A stretch of DNA of 19,066 nt from Solidesulfovibrio magneticus (GTDB lineage: Bacteria > Desulfobacterota > Desulfovibrionia > Desulfovibrionales > Desulfovibrionaceae): the NCBI GenBank assembly GCA_002482565.1, contig DLGG01000082.1, forward strand, positions 1-19,066, read 5' to 3'. Position 1 is the stretch's first letter. Each line of letters begins with the position of its first letter. Shown one piece after another: positions 1 to 6,263 of this stretch. The notes under the pieces are model-generated. The model worked only from the letters and a program-made list of their open reading frames with translations, was not told where the DNA came from and made no database searches. The position numbers and the translations under genes were made by a program.

Positions 1-846
1 GCCGCCGCCGAGGAGGCCGCCGCCGCCGCGCTCTCGGCCATCAAAAGCCAGCTGGCCGCCGAAACCGCGCCCTCGACCCTGCCCGAACCGGGAACCGGCC
101 GCGCCCGACGTCTCGGCGTCATGCTGAGCAAGGGCGGCGTGGGCAAGACCACCACCGCCGTCAACCTGGCCGCCGGCCTGGCGACCCTTGGCAAACGCAC
201 GCTTTTAATCGACGCCGACACCCAGGGGCAATGCGCATACGCCCTGGGCGTCACGCCGGGCAAGGGACTGGCCGAATACGTGGACGGCTCGGTGAGCGCC
301 GAGGACGCCCTGACGCCGGTGCGCGACAACCTCTGGCTGCTGGCCGGCGGCAAGAGCCTGGCCGGCCTCAAGCGGCTTATCAGCCGCAAGGATTTCGGCG
401 GCGAACGCACCCTGGACGACGCCCTGTCCGGCCTTGACGACCGCTTCGACGTCATCGTGGTGGACAGCGCCCCAGGCTGGGACGCGCTCACCGTCAACGT
501 GCTGTTCTACGTGCGCGAACTGCTCGTGCCCGTGGCCCTGGAAGCCATGTCGCTGCAAGGGTTCTCGGAATTCCTGCGCAGCTTCGCCGCCGTGTCGCGC
601 TACCGGCCGCAGCTGGCCCTACGCTACGTCGTGCCGACCTTCCTCGACAAGCGCGTGCGCGGCCCCGCCGCCCTGGCCGAGGAACTGGCCGCGCTGTATC
701 CCGACCGGATTTGCCCGGCCGTGCGCTACAACGCCAAGCTGTCCGAAGCGCCGGCCGAAGGCCGCACCATCTTCGAATTCGCCCCGCGCTCACCCGGCGC
801 CAAGGACTACCAAACGTTAGCCGAACGCGTCGCGGCTGATGGGTGA
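1..846 (+). CDS. ParA/Soj-family P-loop ATPase, 5'-truncated by the window edge
   Basis: The frame is open from base 1, so the true start lies left of the window. The first ATG (121) is not a credible start because it would remove the first beta strand (RRLGVMLS) before the P-loop. The deviant Walker A motif KGGVGKTT follows directly, then DADTQGQ (switch I region) and VIVVDSAPGWDAL (Walker B/switch II). The C-terminal RYNAKLSEAPAEG and SPGAKDYQTLAE are typical of ParA/Soj. ParA-family proteins are ATP-dependent dimerising switches that position DNA or protein complexes, usually with a ParB-type partner, which is not visible here. About 40 residues are seen before the P-loop: an Ala/Glu-rich helix-like stretch and a Pro-rich linker. 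ParA proteins usually begin only a few residues before the P-loop, so this one carries an N-terminal extension of unknown length. Family sure; cargo unknown. Confidence 0.9.
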   Translation, partial: AAAEEAAAAALSAIKSQLAAETAPSTLPEPGTGRARRLGVMLSKGGVGKTTTAVNLAAGLATLGKRTLLIDADTQGQCAYALGVTPGKGLAEYVDGSVSAEDALTPVRDNLWLLAGGKSLAGLKRLISRKDFGGERTLDDALSGLDDRFDVIVVDSAPGWDALTVNVLFYVRELLVPVALEAMSLQGFSEFLRSFAAVSRYRPQLALRYVVPTFLDKRVRGPAALAEELAALYPDRICPAVRYNAKLSEAPAEGRTIFEFAPRSPGAKDYQTLAERVAADG

Positions 847-876
847 ATATTGGAATAGCCAGAAAAGATTGAAGAT

Positions 877-940
877 GCCTCCGGCGGCTGGGGGCCTGAG
901 GCCCCCAGACCCCCCGAATGGAGAAAAGGTAAAGGGGGGT
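877..940. repeat. Double-hairpin palindromic element (REP-like)
   Basis: Two perfect inverted repeats lie back to back just after the ParA stop codon. The first has 9-base arms (888-896 and 900-908) around a 3-base loop. The second has 8-base arms, GACCCCCC (908-915) and GGGGGGTC (933-940), around a 17-base loop, and shares base 908 with the first. They are preceded by GCCTCCGGCGGC (877-888). Compact GC-rich intergenic palindromes of this kind are often dispersed many times in high-GC genomes. Only one copy is in this window, so its repeat nature is inferred. It may also help end ParA transcription, although no T-run follows it. Confidence 0.5.
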
Positions 941-1174
941 CGGCGTGGATTGCCCCGCTGTCGGCCAGGAAGCCAAAGAGGCTTTGGAGGAGCCTGACGG
1001 AAACCGCTACACGGACCGTCAAGGGGTGGCGTGGCCGATTTGGCGGGCGGCAAAGGGCGCAAGAGAGGCGAAAAAGCCTGGCCGCCAGACCCCGAAAGCC
1101 TCGGCAGCCTTGCGCAGCGATGCCCTTACGACGCCGCGACACAAAAAAGTTACGAATAATTTTGTCCCGCTCCG

Positions 1175-1232
1175 AAAACGCCGGACGGCCGCGCCACGAA
1201 ACGTGGAATGCGGCCGTCCGGTTCGCGTTTTT
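1175..1232. terminator. Bidirectional intrinsic terminator between convergent genes
   Basis: A perfect 12-base inverted repeat (1181-1192 with 1210-1221) encloses a second 5-bp hairpin, CCACG-AAA-CGTGG (1194-1206). It is flanked by AAAACG (1175-1180) on one side and CGTTTTT (1226-1232) on the other, so both strands read a strong stem followed by a T-tract. It lies between the converging ParA gene (ends 846) and the polysaccharide deacetylase gene (minus, ends 1289), which fits a shared terminator. The rest of the 847-1288 gap (941-1174) shows no convincing gene or motif. Confidence 0.75.
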
Positions 1233-1288
1233 GGCGAAGGCAGAAAAAAGTATGGCGGCCAGATGCGTTACGCGTCGGCCGGCCCGGC

Positions 1289-2137
1289 CTATTCCACGGC
1301 TCGTGGACTGAGGTCGGCCGGAGCAGCGGCGCTGGCCAGGGTGGGGTCGGGGCCGGGCGCGGCGGCGGCCGGGGCCGGGGCCGGGGTCGCCTTGGCCTTG
1401 GCCATCATGACGGCATGGTTGCGCAGCACCGTGGCCAGCACGTTGACCGAAAGCTTGTTGGCGGCGATGCGCGGAATGGCCGTGACCTTGGTGGTGGCCG
1501 AAACCGGGCTGTCGCCGGTGACGAACAGGTATTCGTAGCCGGCCTCGCGCAGGGCCCGGGTGTAGGCTTCGCTCACCGCGCCGTAAGGATAGGCGAAGTA
1601 CTTGGTGTCAAACCCCAACACCTGGCGGAAACGCTCGCGGCTTTTGCGCACGTCGTCGCGGGCGAACTCCTCGCTCTTGGCCAGCTTGGGCGAATGGCTG
1701 AACGAATGGTCGGCGAAAACGACCTTGGGATAGGCCCTCAGCTTGTCGATGTCCGCCTGGGACAGCGTGACCTTGCAATAGGGATTGGCCGTGTAGGCCA
1801 TGGGCAAGAACACGGCAAAGGGCAGATTGCGGCGCTTTAAGACCTCAAAGGCGGCCATGACCGTGGCCCAGCCGTCGTCGATGGCGATGACCACCGCCCC
1901 GTCCGGGGGATTTTTCCCGGCCGCGATGGTGGTGACTAGTTCATCGACGCCGATGACCTTGTTGCCGTTTTTTTCCAGAAAATCGAGCTGGGCCTCGAAG
2001 GCCGGCAGCGAGATGGACATGGAGGAGCGCACGCCGAAACTGTGGTAGACGAGAATGGTGGCGGCCTGGGCCGGCAAGGCGGCGAACAACAGGCCAAGGA
2101 CCGTCAAAACGGCGCAGCACAAGGCTTTGGCGCGCAT
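1289..2137 (-). CDS. Secreted NodB-type polysaccharide deacetylase (carbohydrate esterase 4 family)
   Basis: The predicted 282-residue protein begins with a signal peptide (MRAKALCCAVLTVLGLLFAA, then LPAQAA). CE4/NodB motifs follow in order: AIDDG (Asp87-Asp88, motif 1), HSFSH (His144 and His148, metal ligands, motif 2) and YPYG (184-186, motif 3). Enzymes of this fold remove acetyl groups from N-acetylglucosamine polymers such as exopolysaccharide or peptidoglycan, using a divalent metal; which substrate applies here cannot be told. The last 30 or so residues are Ala/Pro-rich and probably disordered. The ATG at 2137 is preferred over an upstream TTG at 2173, because it starts right before the signal peptide and has GGGGG about 6 bases upstream. 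The gene follows the MltB-type transglycosylase after 75 bases, suggesting a cell-envelope pair. It ends against the shared terminator at 1175-1232. Confidence 0.85.
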   Translation of the reverse strand: MRAKALCCAVLTVLGLLFAALPAQAATILVYHSFGVRSSMSISLPAFEAQLDFLEKNGNKVIGVDELVTTIAAGKNPPDGAVVIAIDDGWATVMAAFEVLKRRNLPFAVFLPMAYTANPYCKVTLSQADIDKLRAYPKVVFADHSFSHSPKLAKSEEFARDDVRKSRERFRQVLGFDTKYFAYPYGAVSEAYTRALREAGYEYLFVTGDSPVSATTKVTAIPRIAANKLSVNVLATVLRNHAVMMAKAKATPAPAPAAAAPGPDPTLASAAAPADLSPRAVE

Positions 2138-2212
2138 AGGCACCCCCGATCGGACGGCCCGGCGGACGCGCAATCCGCCGACCCCACGCCGGCGGCGCGA
2201 GGCGGGGCCGCA

Positions 2213-3355
2213 TTATGGTTTGGTCGTACCAGAGCCGGACGCGTCACGCAAACGTCTTGCCGCGTCCATGATCGTGTTCACGTAAACTTGGCTGTGGTTG
2301 TAGCCGTAAAACACCTTGCGCATGGCCTCGTCGGCCATGGGCTCCCGCCAGCCCATGGCCCGCAGGATGTTGCCCAGGCTGGCCACGGCGTCGTCGGGAT
2401 CAAAGAGGTCGGCCTTGCCGTCGCCGTTGCCGTCCACGGCGTATTTGAGGGCATTGGACGGCATGAACTGGCAGATGCCGATGGCCCCGTAGATGGACCC
2501 GGGGATGGACAGCGGATCGATGCCCTGGGCGTCGGCGTAGCGCAAAAGCGCCCGCAGCTCGCCGTAGGCCCATTCGCCCTTCTCCGTGGCCTTGGCCTTG
2601 ATCCAGGCCAGGCGGTCCGGGGTCGGCTTTTCGTAGGCAAAGGCCCGGGGCAGGCGCGAGACGTCCTCGCCGGCCACGAGACTGGCCAGATTGACCACCG
2701 CCACCTCGTCGCCGAGATAGCGCCCCACCCGGGTCTCCACGGCCAACAGCGCCACCATGTATTCCTCGGGCACGCCGAAACGCTCCCGCGCCTTGGCCAG
2801 GGCGGCGCGGTTGCGCTCGTAGAACTCCCGGGCCTCGGCCAGCCGCTCGGGGGTGAGCACGATGTCGTGGACCTCGGCCTTGGGAAACTGCGGGAAGACC
2901 AAATCGGCTGGAGCGTGTTTGGGCGAAGCGGCGAGTTCGGCCAAGAGCGCTTCCGTGGCCGTGCCGAGCTGGGGCAGGCCCTCGGCGGCCTGATAGGCTT
3001 TGATGGACCAGCGGGTCATGCGGTCGAGCTTGCCGTCGGCCGGCCCGGGATACCAGCCCAGGGCGGCAAGGCGCGTCTGGATGTCGGCCACAAGCCGCAG
3101 GCCGTACTTGCGCATGTACAGGGCGGTGAGTTTGTCGGACATGGCCTTGGGGGAAAAGGCCATCTCGGCCCGGGAAAACAGCCGACGGATTTTCGCCTCG
3201 GGCAGGCCGTCGGCGGCCAGCCGGGAAACAAGGGCCTCGAAAGCCGGGTCCACGGTGGAGGCGGCCACCGCCCCGCCAAGGGCCAAGGCCGCCGCTCCCA
3301 GCCCCACGGCCAGGGCCAGCCAGGCGAGATATCGCCCCATCGCCGGTTTCGTCAT
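2213..3355 (-). CDS. MltB-family lytic murein transglycosylase with an inserted peptidoglycan-binding domain
   Basis: This 380-residue protein has an N-terminal hydrophobic signal/anchor (residues 8-32) without a lipobox Cys. An MltB-type N-terminal region (36-86) is followed by a PG_binding_1-like domain (about 90-143: IQTRLAALGWYPGPADGKL) and the MltB catalytic core from about 168. The catalytic Glu is E207 in AVETRVGRYLG. IGICQFMPSNALKYAVDGNG and the EF-hand-like DGNGDGKADLFD (308-319) match the family's substrate and calcium sites. Such enzymes cleave the MurNAc-GlcNAc bond, leaving 1,6-anhydro ends. The start ATG has GAGG about 10 bases upstream, overlapping the stop of the preceding gene 12 bases away, so the two are probably co-translated. 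The peptidoglycan-binding module is usually C-terminal in relatives that carry it; here it interrupts the N-terminal part. Confidence 0.88.
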   Translation of the reverse strand: MTKPAMGRYLAWLALAVGLGAAALALGGAVAASTVDPAFEALVSRLAADGLPEAKIRRLFSRAEMAFSPKAMSDKLTALYMRKYGLRLVADIQTRLAALGWYPGPADGKLDRMTRWSIKAYQAAEGLPQLGTATEALLAELAASPKHAPADLVFPQFPKAEVHDIVLTPERLAEAREFYERNRAALAKARERFGVPEEYMVALLAVETRVGRYLGDEVAVVNLASLVAGEDVSRLPRAFAYEKPTPDRLAWIKAKATEKGEWAYGELRALLRYADAQGIDPLSIPGSIYGAIGICQFMPSNALKYAVDGNGDGKADLFDPDDAVASLGNILRAMGWREPMADEAMRKVFYGYNHSQVYVNTIMDAARRLRDASGSGTTKP

Positions 3356-3367
3356 GGCAACCGCGCC

Positions 3368-4321
3368 TCAGGCCAGCCGGGGCCGGGCCAAACCCGCCGC
3401 CAGTCGGGAAAGCGCCGCCACCACCAGCAGCGAAAAGAGCAGCCGCCCGACAAAGGTGCCCCACATGGTGGCCCCGATGAGGTACATCAAAAGCGTGTCC
3501 TCGATGAGGGCATGGGACAGGCTCATGAGGCTGATGGCCGGAAACACATCGCGCCGCTCCACCTTGCCCTTGTGGACGTCGTGCATGATGAGCCCGCCGC
3601 CGTAGGCCAGGCCCATGACCAGGCCGATGACCGTGATGGTGGCCGCGCCGCCGCCGATGCCCATGAGCCGCAAAAACGGCAGCAGGGCCGCTTCGAAAAG
3701 CCGGGTCACGCCCAGGGCGTCCAGCGCCCTCATGAGTCCGACCAGACAGGCGATGACCACGTAGATCATGCCGAGATTCTTGATTTCGCCAAGGCCCCAG
3801 GTGACGAGGCTCCCGTCGTCGGCGGCCGGGGTGAAAAGCAGCGGAGCCGGACTCGTGAACAGCCCGAAAGCGCTGAAAATGCCGTTAAGCATCATGCCGC
3901 AGGCCATGGCGCAGACCAGGCGCAGGGCGGCCTGTCCCCAAAACCCCACGCCGCAGCGCTTGGCGATGGCCCCTTCGACGAAGATATTGTGGGCGATGAG
4001 CATCATGGTGGCGATGACCGTGGCCTGGGCGATGGTCAGCGGCGACATGTCCGGGACCAGGGCGGCGTGGACGGCCAGGGCGGCGTAAAGATTGTTGGCG
4101 ATGGCCGTGGCCCAGGTCAGCCCGCATTCCGGCGGCAGCCCGACCAGGCTCATCAGCGGCCCCAGCGGCTTGGCCAGATAGGTGATCCAGCCGAGTTCCT
4201 TGAGGATCTTGACGCCTATAAGGATCGGCACCATGACCTTGAACAGGTCCAGGCAGATCTTGGCGGCGTCAAGGGCAACGGTGCGCGCGGCGCGCGGCAA
4301 AGAGGAAAGCGCGATGTCCAT
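3368..4321 (-). CDS. Gate/nucleoside-recognition-domain integral membrane protein
   Basis: This 317-residue polytopic protein has hydrophobic segments at about 24-42, 70-90, 97-115, 128-155, 185-203, 220-250 and 290-310. It resembles the 'nucleoside recognition' (Gate) family, related to the gate regions of nucleoside transporters and FeoB and to spore-maturation SpmA/B proteins. Family-like features are the repeated Gly-rich GLVMGLAYGGGLIMHD and the polar intramembrane stretches AIANNLYAAL and LIAHNIFVEGAIA. The transported solute is unknown, and the family name should not be read as proof of nucleoside binding. The first usable start is ATG 4321; its Shine-Dalgarno (AGGA about 11 bases upstream) is weak. 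A TATAAT sits 75 bases upstream, so this gene may begin its own transcript through the MltB-type and deacetylase genes. Confidence 0.7.
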   Translation of the reverse strand: MDIALSSLPRAARTVALDAAKICLDLFKVMVPILIGVKILKELGWITYLAKPLGPLMSLVGLPPECGLTWATAIANNLYAALAVHAALVPDMSPLTIAQATVIATMMLIAHNIFVEGAIAKRCGVGFWGQAALRLVCAMACGMMLNGIFSAFGLFTSPAPLLFTPAADDGSLVTWGLGEIKNLGMIYVVIACLVGLMRALDALGVTRLFEAALLPFLRLMGIGGGAATITVIGLVMGLAYGGGLIMHDVHKGKVERRDVFPAISLMSLSHALIEDTLLMYLIGATMWGTFVGRLLFSLLVVAALSRLAAGLARPRLA

Positions 4322-4395
4322 GAAGCAAACGTCCTGCTGCAGCTCGTGTCGTCTCCTCGAAAAGAACCTTGGCCTTTCGTGAACAACACGCTAAA

Positions 4396-4401
4396 ATTAT
4401 A
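4396..4401 (-). promoter_or_regulatory. Candidate -10 box (TATAAT) in an AT-rich intergenic patch
   Basis: On the minus strand a perfect TATAAT lies in an AT-rich patch (4378-4430) between the lipoprotein gene and the Gate-domain gene, in otherwise GC-rich sequence. No good -35 hexamer is found 16-18 bases upstream. The call therefore rests on the -10 match, the local AT-richness and the position 75 bases before the ATG at 4321. Confidence 0.35.
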
Positions 4402-4444
4402 CATTTTCCTAGAAATATACTCGCGTAGACTCCAGAGCGCGCGC

Positions 4445-4930
4445 CTAGGGCAACACTTTGCCGCCCCGGGCCATATCGACGTAGGCGGCGTAGGCGGCCT
4501 CGGTCATGATGCCCGAGCCGACGTAGACGGCGCGCCAGTCCTCGGCGGAAAGGCTCGTGCCTTCCATGGCCGTCTGGAGCTGGATGTCATAGACCATGAT
4601 GGTGAGGTAGTCCCGGGCGGCCTGGTTGCCGGCCTTGGCCTGGGCCAGGGCGACCTCGGTGGTGGCGGCGGCGTTGTGGCCGGCGGCCCAGGGGGCGACG
4701 TAAACGGCCCGGGCCAGCCGGACGTAGTCGTCGCGGGTTTCGGCCCGGGGCGCCTTGGCCTTGGCTCCGGCCACGGCGGCGCGCACCATGGCCACGTTGT
4801 CGGCGGTCAGTTCCATGGCCGCCGGAGCCTTGGCCTTGTCTTCGGCCTTGCCCTGGCCAAAACCGGCGCAACCGCCAAGGGACAGGGAAAGGATGAGCAT
4901 AAGGGCGGCAAACGCCGAGTGGGCCTTCAT
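4445..4930 (-). CDS. Small predicted lipoprotein of unknown function
   Basis: The predicted 161-residue product starts MKAHSAFAALMLILSLSLGG followed by Cys21, a lipobox (LGGC), so signal peptidase II processing and lipid anchoring are expected. After an Ala/Lys-rich linker, residues about 38-161 form an Ala-rich, mostly helical domain. The family is not recognised and no catalytic motif is visible. ATG 4930 is chosen over 4966 because GGAGG lies 5 bases upstream and the signal peptide begins there. The gene follows the carboxymuconolactone decarboxylase-family gene in the same direction, with 96 bases between them, most likely in the same operon. It is possibly an envelope structural or accessory factor, but no function is claimed. 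Confidence 0.75.
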   Translation of the reverse strand: MKAHSAFAALMLILSLSLGGCAGFGQGKAEDKAKAPAAMELTADNVAMVRAAVAGAKAKAPRAETRDDYVRLARAVYVAPWAAGHNAAATTEVALAQAKAGNQAARDYLTIMVYDIQLQTAMEGTSLSAEDWRAVYVGSGIMTEAAYAAYVDMARGGKVLP

Positions 4931-4987
4931 GATCGCCTCCGGAGGTGAAGGCCGAGACAAAACCATGTTCCGGTCCGTTTGTCCATG

Positions 4988-5015
4988 GCGGCGGCCCGCC
5001 GTGGCGCGCCGCCGC
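4988..5015. repeat. GC-rich intercistronic hairpin
   Basis: A perfect 8-bp inverted repeat, GCGGCGGC (4988-4995) and GCCGCCGC (5008-5015), encloses a 12-base loop just downstream of the stop codon of the minus-strand gene at 5027. No T-run follows on the minus strand. It is more likely an RNA-stabilising or attenuating hairpin than a full terminator. Confidence 0.4.
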
Positions 5016-5026
5016 TCGGGATGCGC

Positions 5027-5371
5027 CTATTTCTTCGAGAACGTGTCGTAGGCTTCGAGGATGCGCGACGAATAGACGAAGGCCGCCCCGGTGTTGAGGG
5101 TGATGGCCACGGCCAGGGCTTCCAGGAGTTCCTCGCGGGAAGCGCCGGCTTCGGCGGCGGCCTTGGCGTGCACCGCGATGCAGGTGTCGCAGCGGGTCGT
5201 GGCGGCCACGGCCAGGCTGATGAGCTCACGCGTCTTAAGGTCCAAAGCGCCGTGGGCGCTGCCCGCGCCGTCCAGGGCCTTGTATCCGTCCATGATGCCG
5301 GGATTGCCCTTGGCCAGCGCGCCAAGCGCCTTGACGGCCTCGCCCAGGGATTCCTGCCAATTCACAACCAT
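5027..5371 (-). CDS. Carboxymuconolactone decarboxylase / AhpD-like family protein
   Basis: The 114-residue, single-domain product carries the family signature: ELISLAVAATTRCDTCIAVH includes the CxxC pair (CDTC) followed by His, preceded by a conserved Glu (E49 region). The all-helical C-terminal half continues with AAAEAGASREELLEALAVA. Members with CxxC are AhpD-like thiol-disulfide or peroxidase-partner proteins; others are decarboxylases. The CxxC...H arrangement here favours a redox role, in the cytoplasm since no signal peptide is present. The start is well fixed, with AGGAGG 6 bases before ATG 5371. A 299-base leader containing two inverted repeats precedes it. The substrate is unknown and no peroxiredoxin gene is adjacent. 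Confidence 0.9.
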   Translation of the reverse strand: MVVNWQESLGEAVKALGALAKGNPGIMDGYKALDGAGSAHGALDLKTRELISLAVAATTRCDTCIAVHAKAAAEAGASREELLEALAVAITLNTGAAFVYSSRILEAYDTFSKK

Positions 5372-5567
5372 TTACGGCCTCCTGAAGTTTGCCGCAGGTA
5401 GCGGCGTTGCCGGCGGCGCGGACCCCTCCGCTGCCGGATGCTTCCTTGGTGGCCGAGTTCGGGTTGCCGGTCAAGGGTGCGGCGGCCACGCGCGCTGTCA
5501 GGGGAGACGTCGCGTTGTCAGGCCGGCAGGGACTACCCGCCGCTTTCCGCCGAGGAGCCGCCCGCAG

Positions 5568-5595
5568 GCGCTCGTGTCGCGTCCGCGACAAGCGC
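5568..5595. repeat. Inverted repeat in the leader of the CMD-family gene
   Basis: GCGCT (5568-5572) and GTCGCG (5576-5581) pair with CGCGAC (5584-5589) and AGCGC (5591-5595). This gives an 11-bp imperfect stem with a small bulge and a 2-base loop. It lies between the transglycosylase gene and the CMD-family gene in the 5372-5670 gap. The rest of that gap shows no gene; no clear sigma-70 or sigma-54 promoter was found in it. Confidence 0.4.
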
Positions 5596-5633
5596 ACTTG
5601 GGGATTTGTCGTCAAGCAACTACAAGAATTTTT

Positions 5634-5661
5634 CCTTAAAAATACTCTCGTATTTTCAAGG
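5634..5661. repeat. AT-rich 28-base palindrome (operator or weak terminator)
   Basis: CCTT-A-AAAATAC-TCTC-GTATTTT-C-AAGG reads as a near-perfect inverted repeat. Seven paired bases (5639-5645 with 5650-5656) surround a 4-base loop, then one mismatch, then four more pairs. It starts 10 bases after the stop codon of the minus-strand transglycosylase gene. On that strand the stem ends in TTTTT, so it could be a weak terminator. The symmetry and AT-rich arms also suit a repressor or activator operator for the CMD-family gene. Confidence 0.45.
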
Positions 5662-5670
5662 GATGCGACG

Positions 5671-6222
5671 CTACCGCGCGCCGCGCCGGGCCAGGACCTT
5701 TTCCACATAGGCCTGGGTCTCGGGAATGTCCGGCACGGTGCCGCCCTTTTTGACCCGTCCGGGGCCGGCGTTGTAGGCGGCCAGGGCCAGGCGCACGTCG
5801 CCATAGGCGTCCATCAGGGCGCGCATGTAGCGGATGCCGGCCTCCAGATTGTTGGCGCCGTCAAAGGCGTCGGCCAGCCCCAGGTCACGGCCGGTGCCGG
5901 GCATGATCTGCATGAGTCCGGCCGCGCCCTTGGGCGATACCGCGCGCACGGCAAAGCCCGACTCCACCTCCACCATGGCCCGCACCAGTTCGGGGTCCAG
6001 GCCGTGGCGACGGCAGTAGTAGCGGATAAACGGATAGACCTTGGACTGGTCCGTGCCGGCCGGCAGGCGCATGTAGTCAAAGGGCTGGAATTTGTCGTCG
6101 AGTTTGCGGTTGCTCAAGTGGATCGCGCCCTTGGCGTCGCGGTATTGGTAGATGGCGTCTCCGGCCGCAGCCTGTCCGACCGGACAGCAAAGCAGCAGCA
6201 AGGCGACAAGAAGGGCTTTCAT
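5671..6222 (-). CDS. SLT-domain lytic transglycosylase with N-terminal DUF4124-like region
   Basis: The 183-residue precursor has a signal peptide (MKALLVALLLLCCPVGQAAA). A short DUF4124-like segment (about 23-45: IYQYRDAKGAIHLSNRK) precedes a Slt/MltE-type lysozyme-fold domain (about 62-180). Catalytic Glu87 lies in VEVESGF; GLMQIMP (102-108) and AAYNAGPG (148-155) are the standard SLT motifs. It should cleave periplasmic peptidoglycan. It directly follows the lectin-domain pilus gene, which suggests it makes room in the wall for the pilus machine, a role such enzymes have beside many type IV pilus and secretion loci. ATG 6222 is chosen for the signal peptide, although it lacks a clear Shine-Dalgarno. 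A TTG at 6267, whose TTGA overlaps the upstream stop, could instead give a coupled start with a 15-residue longer N-terminus. Confidence 0.85.
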   Translation of the reverse strand: MKALLVALLLLCCPVGQAAAGDAIYQYRDAKGAIHLSNRKLDDKFQPFDYMRLPAGTDQSKVYPFIRYYCRRHGLDPELVRAMVEVESGFAVRAVSPKGAAGLMQIMPGTGRDLGLADAFDGANNLEAGIRYMRALMDAYGDVRLALAAYNAGPGRVKKGGTVPDIPETQAYVEKVLARRGAR

Positions 6223-6263
6223 GGGCCGATTGTGCGCACTCGGGCGGGCTTTGGCAACCCGCG

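Noticed and set aside
945..1538. Plus-strand frame after ParA
   Set aside because: It reads through the terminator hairpin and into the antisense of the deacetylase gene, with no Shine-Dalgarno and no recognisable protein.
2042..4948. 968-codon open frame on the plus strand
   Set aside because: It lies antisense to well-supported genes (MltB type, Gate protein, lipoprotein). Its product is Gly/His/Gln-rich with no domain, the usual antisense shadow of GC-rich coding sequence.
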